This document shows, in pieces, positions 47,459 through 58,017 of a DNA stretch of 64,000 bases. The stretch is taken from contig NC_049903.1 of the NCBI RefSeq assembly GCF_001411555.2, positions 30,855,083-30,919,082 of the forward strand, read 5' to 3'. The DNA is from Juglans regia. Lineage: Eukaryota; Streptophyta; Magnoliopsida; Fagales; Juglandaceae. A program made the translations under genes and the position numbers. Within the stretch, counting starts at the first letter, position 1, and each line of letters starts with the position of its first letter. The notes beneath the pieces were generated by a model. The model was not told the DNA's origin. It searched no databases and saw nothing but the letters and a program-made list of their open reading frames with translations.

Positions 47459-48457
47459 ACTAGCATTGTGTCTCTCTATAGTTCCATCTACTCTATATTT
47501 AATTTGAAATACCCACTTGCAGCCTATGATCTGTTTGTGTTTAGGGAGAGTAACAAGTTCTCAAGTCTTATTTAACTCTTAAGGCATTTATTTCATTTTG
47601 CATAGCAACTTGCCATTCAGGTATTTGGACAGCTTGTTTAAAGGTTTTGGGTTCTTGAGAGGCTGGAATTGATGCTAAAAAGGCTCTATGAGATGAAGAC
47701 AATCTACTTGCAGATAGAAAGTCAGAGATGGGATAGAGAATACATTTGTTATGAGGACAATCAGCATGAGGAGTTGAAGAGTTTGTATTTGTAATATGTT
47801 GGACAGAACCACAAAAATAATCCTGCAAGTATATAGGTGTTTATTTAATTCTTGATGACCATCTAAGCTGCTAAGAATGATCAACATTTTGAGAATGTTG
47901 ATCACCAAATGGTTCAATATTTAAGATTGGTTCAATGGAAGAAGTGTTTGGTTCAGGCATAGCATTTTGAACATTTGGTTCAATCTGTGTTTTAGTGTTT
48001 GTCATTTGTTCAATTTGTGGATTTGATTCACTGGAAGATGGATTTTAAAGATTTTCAGAAAAATGGAAAGAAAATTCTAAAGCAAAAGTAGATGGTGGAA
48101 ATAAAAAAGAATTAGCTTCATAATTAGATGAGAGAGCTTTAAAAGGAAAATTGCTTTCATAGAATATTACATTTTTTTTAAATGAATATTCTACTTGTGT
48201 TTAGATCTAGCAATTTATATCCTTTGATATCAGGGGGTTAACTTAAGAACAAGCATTTTGAAGCTCTTGAATCAAATTTATGTCTGTGATTTAAAAGTGT
48301 TGATGCAAAGCAAAGACATCCGAATACTTTTAGATGAGAAAGATTAGGAGCTTTATGGAAGAGTATTTTGAAAGGTGTTTTATTTTCAAGGATAGGAGTA
48401 TGTATTTTGTTTATGATGTGTGCTGCTGTCAACACACAATTAGTAGCCTCAGAAGAT

Positions 48458-49900
48458 GACCTTCATTTGGATGAAGGCGATGTCATCGTGATATTGAACC
48501 TAAACTTCCTAAATGTGCCCATTATAAGAAGTTTTCCTCATTCTTTAGATGGCTTTAGGGAGCCTTTGCGAGTTGAAGATGTTGAGGGATAGTCAGCTGG
48601 GGTCGTATCTAGCTCGCTGATTGCCTAAACGATCTCGGGCGAGATCACCCCCGAGATGCCCTTTGTCTTTCTAAGCCTATCCCCCGCCAATGGAAGTAAG
48701 GTGTCGACATCTTCCTCGCCCTTTAGTATCTCTCCTGTCGGGGGCGGTGAACCCTCTTTGACCTTTCCGATGGATAACCCTCTCACTGGTCCATCTCGAG
48801 AATCAGTTGCTTGGGAGGATGACAAAGTGATCCCACTTGATCAGACAGTAGGAACGTCTACTCAATTGAATACAAGTACTCCACCTCTAATCTCCTCTGA
48901 TCCTTCCATGGCTCCAACTATGCCTGTCTAGGACACTACTACCCCGGAAGGTGTTATTGGCGTGTCTTTCAGGGTTCTTGATGTTCAAAACTTGTCGGGT
49001 TCTCGCTCAGGTGTTTCTTCTTCTCGCTTAGTTGGTTCTTCTTGGGCTTCACGTCTAGTCTCCTCTAATCCTTCCATGGCTCCAACTATGCCTATCTAGG
49101 ACACTACTACCCCGGAAGGTGTTGCTAGCTTGTCTTTTAGGGTTCTTGATGTTCAGAACTTGTCGGGTTCTCGCTCAGGTGGTTCTTCTTCTCGCCTAGT
49201 TGGTTCTTCTCGGGCTTCACATTCACAACGAGAAGAGGCTTTTCATTCCATTGTTCGCAACCTTCGCAACATCCTTTCACTGGTAAGTTCTTTATTTTGA
49301 AGATCTTATTTTCCTTAATATCCTACTTTTGACTTGGTTGGGTTCTTAGGGAGTTGGCCGATTGGCGGCTTCATTGGTTGAGGACTGCTTGGAGCTTGAG
49401 GAAGAGAACCAATACATGCGATCTTTTATCGACATTGCTCCTGGTGCTATTGTCGTCGCACGAACTGAGAAGGAAATGATAGCTGCAGAATTATCCCAAG
49501 CTGAATCCTACTCTCGTAGATATGAGGATGAGGTTGCTTCCTTCCACGGTCATGTTGACTAGCTTATATCAGAGGTGGCGAGCTGTTTAGAAGAAACCAG
49601 CCAGTACCGACTTGAAGCAGAAGCCAACAAAGCTGAATGGGATAACATGGTCGCTCGCCTTAATCAGATGGAGAAAAAGATTGAGGAACTTGAGAAAGTG
49701 AAAGCTGATTATGTTGCTTGCCTGCTGAACTCCGAAGAAGGATGTCGAGAAGCAAATACCTAACTAAGTGTACTTGAGGCGAGAAAGCCAAGGCAGAACA
49801 AGATTTGGTAGCGGCGAAGAAAGAGCTTAAGGAACATGATCGCAATTACCTACAACTGAACCAAATCTTGAAGTTCCATAAAAATAGCTATTTGGGTTGG
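48458..49900 (+). pseudogene. Antisense reading frame of the Gypsy element (coiled-coil), broken
   Basis: Plus-strand frame opposite to pol. It contains a Ser/Pro/Thr-rich part (for example SLSPANGSKVSTSSSPFSIS), a 168-bp in-frame duplication, then a possible intron (GTAAGT at 49283 to TTCTTAG at 49349, 67 bp). After it comes a charged heptad-like region: LVEDCLELEEENQYMRSF, then MEKKIEELEKVKADY. In-frame stops occur (48590, 48928, 49097, 49560, 49761), so it is dead. Antisense ORFs between integrase and the 3' LTR are known in some Tat elements; the function is unclear. I see no confident plant-mobile-domain motif. Confidence 0.6.
48889..49236 (+). repeat. 168-bp tandem duplication, two copies, in frame
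   Basis: CCTTCCATGGCTCCAACTAT recurs at a distance of 168 bp (48901 and 49069). Both copies continue through CACTACTACCCCGGAAGGTG to GTTCTTGATGTTCA and TCTCGCTCAGGTG. Since 168 is 56 codons, both copies keep the same frame and both carry the same TAG after ATGCC. Confidence 0.85.
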
Positions 49901-50372
49901 AATCGAGGGTGACTGAACTGAACATTGAGTTAGCTAGTTCCTAAGGTGAGTTTGCTCGCATTCTTCCTCAACTCAATGCCGCCTACACCATTCAAGGCTG
50001 AGCCTGAGGTCTTGGGTTCAAGCTTGGGACTAAATAGTTGTGAGAGTTCTTGCTTAATCATCCTAAGGCAGATCTTTGCACATTAGACTAGAAGTCAATA
50101 CGAGCTAGTTCTACTACTTACCATGTCTTTGATTCCTTTGGGAGATACACCATGTCAGACGCCTTTCCCTCTCCTTGCCACTCCTAAAAGTTTTAACTTT
50201 TTACATTTAGTGAATATTTTGTATATGTTGGACTAAAAAATGTTTATGTTCTGAAGAACGGTTTTGATATTAACAATGTGCTTTGTTGTTTTGATGTTGC
50301 ACTCTGCTTTTGGTTTCGTGGTGATTGGCTCTCTTCTCTCTTTCTTTTTATTTATTTTTTTTTTGAGTTTTT

Positions 50373-50527
50373 CCTTCGGTTAATCTTGGCGAAAAGAGTG
50401 TGAGGAAAAAGTGCCTCGGCCACGTAACTCTGGCGAGAGGTGTAACGGGAGAGTTCATCGGCCGTGTAACCTTGGCGAAAAATGTAGCGGGAGAGTCCCT
50501 CGATCGCGTAACCTTAGCAAGAAAAGT
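50373..50527. repeat. Tandem repeat, 42-46 bp unit, about 3.5 copies
   Basis: The core is GTAACCTTGGCGAAAAATGT with variants GTAACTCTGGCGAGAGGTGT, TTAATCTTGGCGAAAAGAGT and GTAACCTTAGCAAGAAAAGT, joined by GGGAGAG(T)..(A/C)TCG. The array sits between integrase and the antisense frame, where Tat elements often hold variable tandem repeats. Confidence 0.8.
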
Positions 50528-50639
50528 GTTGACCAAGCAACTACTAAGGCAATGAGATAAAATAAAGCAATCAGAGAAAACAAGGCGTTATCTAATCAAA
50601 CTAATGAACTTATTGTGTTGAAATTAATACATCATAAGT

Positions 50640-51620
50640 TTAAATGTAATATCTTTTTAAATGCTCGACGTTCCAAGGGTGGGGCAATTCATGCCCCATA
50701 GTGTCTTTGAGGCGATAAGCTCTAGGATGATAACTGGCTACCTCGACATATGACCCTTCCCATCGTGGCCCTACCTTTCCCTCTTTTGTTGTAGCTACCC
50801 CAGTCTCCTTTAGGACTAGGTCGCCTATCTTGAAGGACATTGGTCTCACCCTCTTGTTGAAGTACTGCTCCATCTTCCTTTTGCAGGTTGCCATTCTTGT
50901 TTCAGCGTTTTCCCTCACTTCCTTTAGTAGGTCTAAATTCTCTTCTAGCTTTTCGTCATTCGTGCCAACGTCAAAGCCTTTCTTCCTGTGGCTTGGATAC
51001 CCTACCTCCACCGGTATCATTGCTTCACTCCTGTACTCCAAGGTGAAGGGTGTTTCGCCCGTTGAGGTTTTTGGTGTTGTCCTATATGCCCATAAAATTT
51101 CAGGGAGCTCATCCGCCCACATTCCTTTCTTCTCGCCTACCTTCTTCTTCAGTATCCCAACAATAGTTTTGTTGGTCGCTTACCTGCCTATTCACTTGTG
51201 GTGTCCCGGAGATGAATATTTGATTTTGATCCCGAGTTCTGCGCACCAGTTGCGATAGTGTTCAGAGTCAAATCGTTTTCCGTTGTCGGAGATGATGCTT
51301 TGTGGCACCCCAAATCTGCATATGATAGCTTTCCATAAGAACTTCATTATGCTTTAGGCGGTCACCATTGCTATTGCTTCAACTTTTGCCACTTGAGAAA
51401 GTAGTCTACGATGATAATGATGAACTTGGTCCCTCATTTCCTTGGTGGCATAGGACCGACTAGGTCTATGCCCCATTGGGCGAATGGCCAAAAGGAGGTT
51501 ATCGACCTCAGTTCTTTGGGAGGGATATTCGAGACTGGTGCGTGTAGCTGGCATCAGATGCATCTTTTTACGGATTCCTTTATGTCTCTTAGAGCATTTG
51601 GACAGTAGTATCCTACTCTC
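50640..51620 (-). pseudogene. Gypsy integrase remnant
   Basis: The most intact piece is 51122-50640: WADELPEILWAYRTTPKTST, TPFTLEYRSEAMIPVEVGYP, and the end PHPWNVEHLKRYYI. Upstream in scattered frames, CIWCQLHAP, FWPFAQWGIDLVGPMP and a YFLKW segment follow integrase order from the zinc finger to the core. Multiple breaks. Confidence 0.85.
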
Positions 51621-51998
51621 ATGATCTTCGCGACGAGTGAACTTCCTCCTGAGTGACTTTCACATATTCCTTCATGCACCTCCCTCATTACATATTCGGC
51701 TTCCTCCTTCGAAATGCACCTTAACAATGGGGTCGAAAAACCTCGTATATATTATGTCCCATCTATCATGGTGAACTGAGCCGTCCTGCTTCTGATTTTC
51801 ATTGCTTCCTCCCGAGAGGTGGAAAGAGTTTCGGTTTCCAGGTACTTGATTATATTATCTGCCCACCCTTCCAACCTCCAAGGCCTTCTTCCATATGGCC
51901 AGTGTGTCAATAGCCCAAAGGCTGACCTCCCACAACAAATTTTCTTCCTGCTTTGTCGAGACTGCTCGTGCCAACTGATTGACTTTCCAATTGTCTCC

Positions 51999-52478
51999 TC
52001 AAGGAATCCTTTCGATTCGAAAATATCGAAGGCGACTGCACTCGTCCTGAACCTGATGGAGGTACTTTATTAGCTTTTGTTCTTTCGCCAAATACTCCCT
52101 TGTGATCTGGCCAACCAAAACTTGTGAGTTTACTCTTATCTCAACCTCTTCCCCACCTGAAGTCTCTGCTATGTCCAACCCCGTGAGCACTGCTTCATAT
52201 TCGTTTTCGTTGTTTGTCACTTTGAAGTTCAACCATATTGCATGATTCGACTCAACCTCGTTGCCTATCACCATGTGGACGCCTACGCCGCCCCTGCTCG
52301 ACAAGATGATCTGTTCGGGAGCCTTGGGCACTTCCTCTTGGAAATTCGTAAATTTTGCTACAAAGTCGACTAGGACTTGTCCATTGACAATAGTTTTGGG
52401 AACATAACTGATGTCATATTCGTTCAATTTGATGGACCATTTAACCAGTCGACCCAAGGTGTTAGGCCTTTGCAGCAC
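51999..52478 (-). pseudogene. Second RNase H of the Gypsy element (archaeal-type-like)
   Basis: An open frame of 159 codons. It begins with the RT-linked tail LVKWSIKLNEYDISYVPK and VLVDFVAKF, then a domain with NNENEYEAVLTGLDIA, EVEIRVNSQVLVGQI and YLAKEQKLIKYLHQVQ. This arrangement, a second RNase H after the usual one, is that of Tat elements. Where relatives have SDSQ in the third motif, this copy has VNSQ, so a catalytic Asp seems lost. Confidence 0.8.
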
Positions 52479-52499
52479 CTTCTGTAAAGGCGACGAGGT

Positions 52500-53600
52500 A
52501 ACAACTCTTACCGGGTGGGCTTGAAAATAGGGGTGCAGTCGTGCGCAGCTATTACAATAGCGAAAAAAATCAGTTCTATCTTCAGGTATTTCGTCTCGGC
52601 TCCTCTTAAAGCTCTGTTTACATAGTATACAGGTCTTTGCACTTTCCCTTCATCCCTTACTAATGCGGCCGATACAACATCTGGGGTAATGGCCAAATAC
52701 AGCAACAAAGGTTCCCATTGCTGGGTGTGTCAAATATTCCTTCAATTGTGCGAACGCCTTCTCACATAAGGAGTCCTAGCCTTGGGCCTTCTTCAGCACT
52801 TGGAACAAAAGGGAGGCACTTATCTGTCGATCGAGATACGAATTTGTTGAGGACCACTATCCTCCCTACCAACTTTTGGACCTCATCAAATTCGTGGGTG
52901 ACTTCATCTCAATGATCACCCGTAATTTCTCGAGATTTGCTTTGATGCCGCTCTTCGACTCCATGATACCCCATAAATTTGCCCGAATGCGCACTTAGTT
53001 GGATTAAGCTTCATCTTGTACTGACGTAAGACACTGAAGGCTTCCCTTAGGTCCTCCACATGCTGTTTGAACTCCATACTTTTCACCAATAGGTCATCCA
53101 CGTAAACCTTCATGCTTTGGCCAATCTGATGTTTGAACATCTTGTTGACCAATCTCTAGTACGTTGCTTTCGCAATATTCTTCAAGCCAAAAGGTATAAC
53201 CTTGTAACAGTAAAATCCCTAATCAGTTTTGAAAGCTATCTTTTCTTTGTCGGCTTGACTCATCCTGATTTGGTTATACCCTGAATAGGCATCCATGAAG
53301 CTCAATATTTTATGCCCCGCTGTGGCATCGACTATCAAGTTTATTCATGGAAGAGGAAAGCTATCCTTTGGGCAAGCCTTGTTAAGGTCCTTAAAGTCCA
53401 CGCACATTCCCTACTTCCCGTTGGACTTTTTCACCCCGACACTACGTTTGACAACCACTCAGGGTATTGAATTTCTCTGATGAACCCGACTGCTAACAGC
53501 CAATCTACCTCCTCTGCAATCGCCTTGTACTTCTCAGAGCTAAAATTTATTTTCTTCTATTTGATTGGTCGTGCATCTTGGCTAACATTCACTTGTGCTC
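52500..53600 (-). pseudogene. Gypsy reverse transcriptase and first RNase H, broken
   Basis: Pieces: 53152-52916 with MKVYVDDLLVKS (catalytic YVDD) and KLNPTKCAFG; 52708-52508 with LYLAITPDVVSAALVRDEGK, the start of RNase H; and scattered matches upstream at 53160-53600 in all frames (such as SFMDAYSGYNQ-like and LKFSSEKYK-like). Heavily broken. Confidence 0.83.
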
Positions 53601-54300
53601 TATAACATTCTCGCCAATTCTTGGCATGTCCTTATAACTCCATGTGAAGACAACTTTGTGCTTGAGAAGGAGTTGTGTCAGTTGCTGCCTTTCCTCTCTC
53701 GTTATTTTGGTTCCGATCTTTACATAATTCTCTGCTTGGGCTAGATCAAAGTTGACAAGCTCCAAGGGTTCGTCTGCTTCTCCTTGTCTTAAGGTGTCTT
53801 CATCTCTTGTTTCTGCCTCAATCATAAATATTTCTGGTGGTGGTGGTGGGAGGACCGCGACAACACTTTCTCGCGGTTCGACTACTTTCACATCTCTCTC
53901 CCCTTGCCTGAGCTCCTGAACGTAGAATTCTCGAGCAAGTACCTGCTCGCCGCGCACTTCACCAATCCCCGCCTTCGTGGGAAATTTCATTTTTAGATGA
54001 TAGGTAAAAGTGATTGCCCTTAAATCATTCAACATGGGTCGACCGATGATGGCATTATACATTGATCGTGTCCTCACCACGAAGAATTTTGTCATGGTGG
54101 TGGTGAGGTGGGGGTTTTTCCGTACTAACATTGGTAGCATGATAGATCCCATGGGTTGCACTGCTTCCCCGGTGAACCCTTTCAACATAGTCAGCGTTGG
54201 GCGTAGCTGGTCTACCTTGATTCCCATTCTTGTGAAGGTGTCTCAGAATAGGACATTTGCTGAACTCCCATTATCTATCAATATCCTTCGGGTGGTATAA
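53589..54300 (-). pseudogene. Gypsy protease region
   Basis: The frame 54227-53589 holds the end of the protease (GIKVDQLRPTLTMLKGFTGE, then IMLPMLV) and the linker NAIIGRPMLNDLRAI before reverse transcriptase. The catalytic Asp lies upstream of 54227 in a broken frame (near DNGSSANVLF-like sequence at 54230-54280). Confidence 0.75.
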
Positions 54301-54699
54301 TTTGCTACCAACATTGTCACTATCAATGCGTCATCATGCGGGTAAACTACTCCTCGACAATCATCATCGTCAAAAGAAATTGTGGGAGAGACTTGTATTC
54401 GAGGTTGCTTGACAGGTCATTTTACGTTGTATATTTTCTCGTACCTTGCCCACCTAGCATACGCCTTCCTCCCGGAGGAAGTTGGGCCACCTCCTGCATA
54501 TCCTCCGGCAATCATTCATATCTCTCTTAGTGGTGGATGTCTTCGATCCGTGTCCTACCAATCTCGTAGTTCTTGCGATCTCCTTACTCTTTTTGGTGAT
54601 CCCCTTCTTCTTGGGCTCTCGCTTCGTTGGGGCTCCCGCTCTTGTTTCTTATCGCCCTAACGCAATGGTGGAGTAGCGTTTCAAGCAACAATAAGCTCT

Positions 54700-55946
54700 A
54701 GCTCGCCATTGCCCCTCATGTCTTCAATCTTTTGTTTTAGTATGTGGCAATCTTCAGTTCTATGCTCGCTTGCATTGTGGTATGTGCAATACTTCTGGGC
54801 CTGTCGCCCATGATCCTTGCCATGCCTGGTCTCTTTTACCTTATCTTGATTATGCACACTAGAATAGTGTACATGATTGCCGCTATGTCGCCCTATGTTA
54901 GTGTCTTGCCTTCCTTCGTGTTAGCCTCTCCTCGCCTTTTGTCTTCCTTCTCGATCTCTTTTCTGACCCCCCCCCCCTTTGGCACATGCTCCTCATTTCG
55001 CTCAAATCTAGCAGTTAAGGCGATTAGCGTATCTTCGATGTTGACGAAATCGTCTGCCTTGTCCATAAAGTCTCGTAAAGTGGAGGGGGTCTTCCTCCCC
55101 AACTTAGCCATGAAAGGACTCCTCGGCCAAATGCCCCAAGCAGAGCAGCCAACATGATCTTTTCATCTTGGTCGTTAGCTGTCATTCTCTCCTTATTGAA
55201 CCATGCCAGATACACTTTCAAGCTCTCCTATTCCCTTTGCTTTACAGCCAATAGGTATGCTCCCAGCCTCATTTGCCTTCAACTAGCTATAAACTGGGTT
55301 AATAATTGTCTGCCCAGTTCTTCGAAGTTGTCTATGGACCCCAGTTGCAATGCCTCGAACCATCCTCGGGCCATTCCCTTCAAAGTCAAGGGGAAAGCCC
55401 TACATGCAATCTTTCCGAGGAACCCATGGAGCGTCATGTGAGCTTTGAAGGTTTCCAAATGCTCCATTGGGTCTTTAGATCCGTCATACATATCTATCGA
55501 TGGGGCTTTGAACTTCGGTGGCAACAATATAACCATTAATTCTGTGTTGTATGGCAGATTGGTGCTGGTCAGCAGCTGATCAGGCAAGGAAGATGTTCAT
55601 ATTTTCTTGGTCATCTCCTCATACTTAACCATTAGGCTGCGCAAGTCATGATGCATCTTTTTCGTTTCCTCATTTTCCTGAGAAGGCTTGCTACCCCAGC
55701 GCTATGTGCCTCCATCTCAACCCTATTGGCTTGGCTAGGTGTCATGTCCTCCCCTGATGGCCTATTCTTTGCTCTAAGGGCCTCGTTCTCTTTCTGTAGC
55801 GACTCCACCTCAATAGTAAGTTTCTTCACTACTTCTTCCATCTTTACGAGCCTTCCTTCCATATCTTGCAACGTCACTTCCTGGTCTCTGGTTGCTTGAG
55901 ATTGAGTAATGGTGGTCATGTGAAAAACATGTTGGTTGTAGGACAA
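54700..55946 (-). pseudogene. Gypsy gag
   Basis: Pieces 55946-55632 (start, with a coiled-coil LVKMEEVVKKLTIEVESLQ), 55587-55279 (MYDGSKDPMEHLETFKAHM, then ARGWFEALQLGSIDNFEELG) and 55221-54893 (DFMDKADDFVNIEDTL). This is the retrotransposon gag of Tat/Athila-like elements. Stops divide the pieces. Confidence 0.83.
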
Positions 55947-55970
55947 ATGGATCCCACAGATAGTGCCAAC

Positions 55971-56403
55971 TGTTAATGACGTGTTTCACAGCTTCTCACA
56001 CACAATCACATGCAACCAAAGAGGAAAGAACTTGAGGGTTCAGGGGAACACTTCAATGTCTAAGTCAGTAAAGGTAATGAGATTTCTCTAGTAATTCATT
56101 CAGATGGGTTCATAATCATACATGGATGATATAAATAAAACTCACGACTCTTCTTGTTAATACGCGATAATTGTCTCACCCGTTATCTGAAATTCAAGCC
56201 TTCGTGATATTGGGGCTTAGCTTATCTTTAAATGAGCTGATAGCTCTTTCATCCCAAAATTCTCGCGTGATTGTTCCTCTGGCTCTAGCTAGAATATGCT
56301 TGGATTGGGTTAGTTCTTGGATCAACTAGATGATCGGGCCGTGTTATAGCCCAAGCCCATGATATGACCCAAAAGGCTCCCCGGAAAGGATTAGGCCCCG
56401 ACA
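55971..56403 (-). repeat. 5' LTR of the Gypsy element (433 bp, boundaries inferred)
   Basis: Plus-strand start TGTTAATGACG next to a primer-like site (minus strand TTGGCACTATCTGTGGGAT, like the TTGGCGCCGTCTGTGGG site usual in Tat elements). The right end is put at CCCCGACA (56403). It has TGT/ACA ends. Confidence 0.6.
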
Positions 56404-58017
56404 TGTCTGGTGTGGTGGCGATGGGACTTCTGGAAACAGAGAAATGCAATAGAGTATGGTGATGATGAGAAGAGGATGCCAAAGGAGAGAGCTCTGGATA
56501 GAGCTCCAATCAAGGATTTCTTAGCCCAATAAATAGAAATGCCATGGGTGGTGGTGAAATCATTGCAGAGGATTGGAGGCTTTTGAGTTTCTGATGGGGA
56601 TGGTGGGAGTGTGGGAAAGGGGTTGGGTCTCATCTTGCCGGCAATGGGTGGTGGTTGTCATTGCTAGCAGCAAACCAACTCGTCGAGTCTGAGAGGCAGA
56701 AGGAAGGGAAATTTTTTTTTATAGGATATTTCATTTTAGTAAAAATCACATGTAGTGAACCTCATGTTGTCATCTTATGTAATGCTGAGATAGCACCTTT
56801 TTATTGGTTGCTGTTAATGGGGTGGAAACCAGCAAGTGCCGGTCAAAAGCGTTTCTGTTTTTATTTTATTTATTTCCTGGTGGGTACTAAGACACATTCA
56901 TCTTGCTCTGTACTGTGCACAAATCTGCTGTTGGGTCCCTGCAGTGGGCGTGGACATTCGAATGTTCTTGCATTTCGTGTCTCGCAGGATAGACGGAACT
57001 GGGTCGTCGTATTCAGTCCACATCATTTTTGCTCAGTTCTTTTTCAACCCAAAAGTAAAGTTAAAAGCTGTGCATGCCTTAAGGTCTTTGCTGGCTAGCT
57101 GGACTCCTGTTGGGCTCCGCTTCCCTAAAACGAACCCAATCTTATTTTACGGGGTTTATAAATTGATTTTCTGTTTTAGTTTTTTAGCCAATAACTTTTG
57201 ATCGAATAAACCACTCGTCACGGGGGATATAGAAGAAATTATTAAGCATTTTTGAATATGAATGAAGTGGTATTCATATCTTATCGCAGCGCAATTAAAT
57301 GTTTGGACCAAACGAGGCCTAAAATTAGTATATGTATGTATAGAATGAGAATATATACCACATGTTATTACACTATATAATAGAATGAAAGAACCACATA
57401 TATGCACTAAGAAAAATGCTACTTAGTTCTCTCATTAATATTACCGCTCAAAGTTACCTCTCTTGTATTTTAATTTTTTTACTTAATAATTAAAGAAATG
57501 ACTATTAGTGAAGTTGTATATATTTTTTTTAATTTTTTCTTAAGAGTTAAGAATGTTAAAAAAAATATTTTAAAAAATAATTAAAAAAAATTACAAATTT
57601 GTATTGGCGCACAGCAGCAACAGCACTACCCATGTACTAATTATCTAATAAATGTTTGGAATATAGAGAATTCGATATTTTTTTCACAAAGGGTAACAAA
57701 TGAGTTTGCAAATTCTCGTCATGCACTAAAAGGGAACTTGAATATTGGAAGTGGTGCATGTATCTCACATAGATACAAGAACTTTATATAAAAGTAAATC
57801 TATAAACTGACGTGATTTTATGTGATTCGTTAAATTTTTTATTTTATAATAAAAAATAATTTTATAATATGACGCATAGCATCAAACCACGTCAATTTAT
57901 AAATTTATTTTTATATAATTCTTTTATAACTAAAATATTTCTCGTTTTTTTAAAGAACAGTTTTTACCAACTGTTTCTTCTCTCTTTCTTTTCTTCGTAC
58001 TTGATTCGTGATAAATG
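56404..58017. other. Intergenic, no gene recognised
   Basis: Mixed DNA. A short palindromic repeat at about 57790-57925 and a repeat similar to 11410-11520 at about 57405-57560 are present. The last part is the 3' flank of the cyclin gene. Confidence 0.55.
57790..57925. repeat. MITE copy, GACGTG-type palindromic family
   Basis: TAAATCTATAAACTGACGTG at the left pairs with CCACGTCAATTTATAAATTT at the right, around a TTATTTTATAATAAAAAATA core. Confidence 0.7.

Larger units (their letters stand above)
45850..48457 (-). mobile_element. Truncated Copia element 3
   Basis: Minus-strand pieces: integrase C-terminal part (48457-48238, [14 protein letters not shown] ... [12 protein letters not shown]), spacer with Ser/Thr-rich fragments, RT (47458-46710) and RNase H end (46365-46153, YTDSKVALSIATNPVQHERTKHIEID). 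A long purine tract on the minus strand (C-run at 46103-46122) is the polypurine tract, followed by LTR-like DNA to about 45850. Gag, protease and the 5' LTR are absent: the element stops at 48457, where Gypsy-linked DNA begins. Multiple stops are present. Confidence 0.85.
48458..56403 (-). mobile_element. Ty3/Gypsy element of the Tat type, 3' LTR lost
   Basis: On the minus strand: LTR (56403-55971), primer-like site, gag (55946-54700), protease (about 54300-53600), RT/RNase H (about 53600-52500), second RNase H (52478-51999), integrase (about 51620-50640), a tandem repeat zone (50373-50527), then a plus-strand (antisense) frame (about 48458-49900). The second RNase H and antisense frame are hallmarks of the Tat lineage by family knowledge. 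No left LTR was found before 48458, where Copia element 3 begins. All frames are broken. Confidence 0.82.

Noticed and set aside
45850..48457. Copia element 3 as the 3' end of the neighbouring Gypsy element
   Set aside because: RT, RNase H and integrase motifs are Copia-type and the order differs; the two only abut at about 48457.
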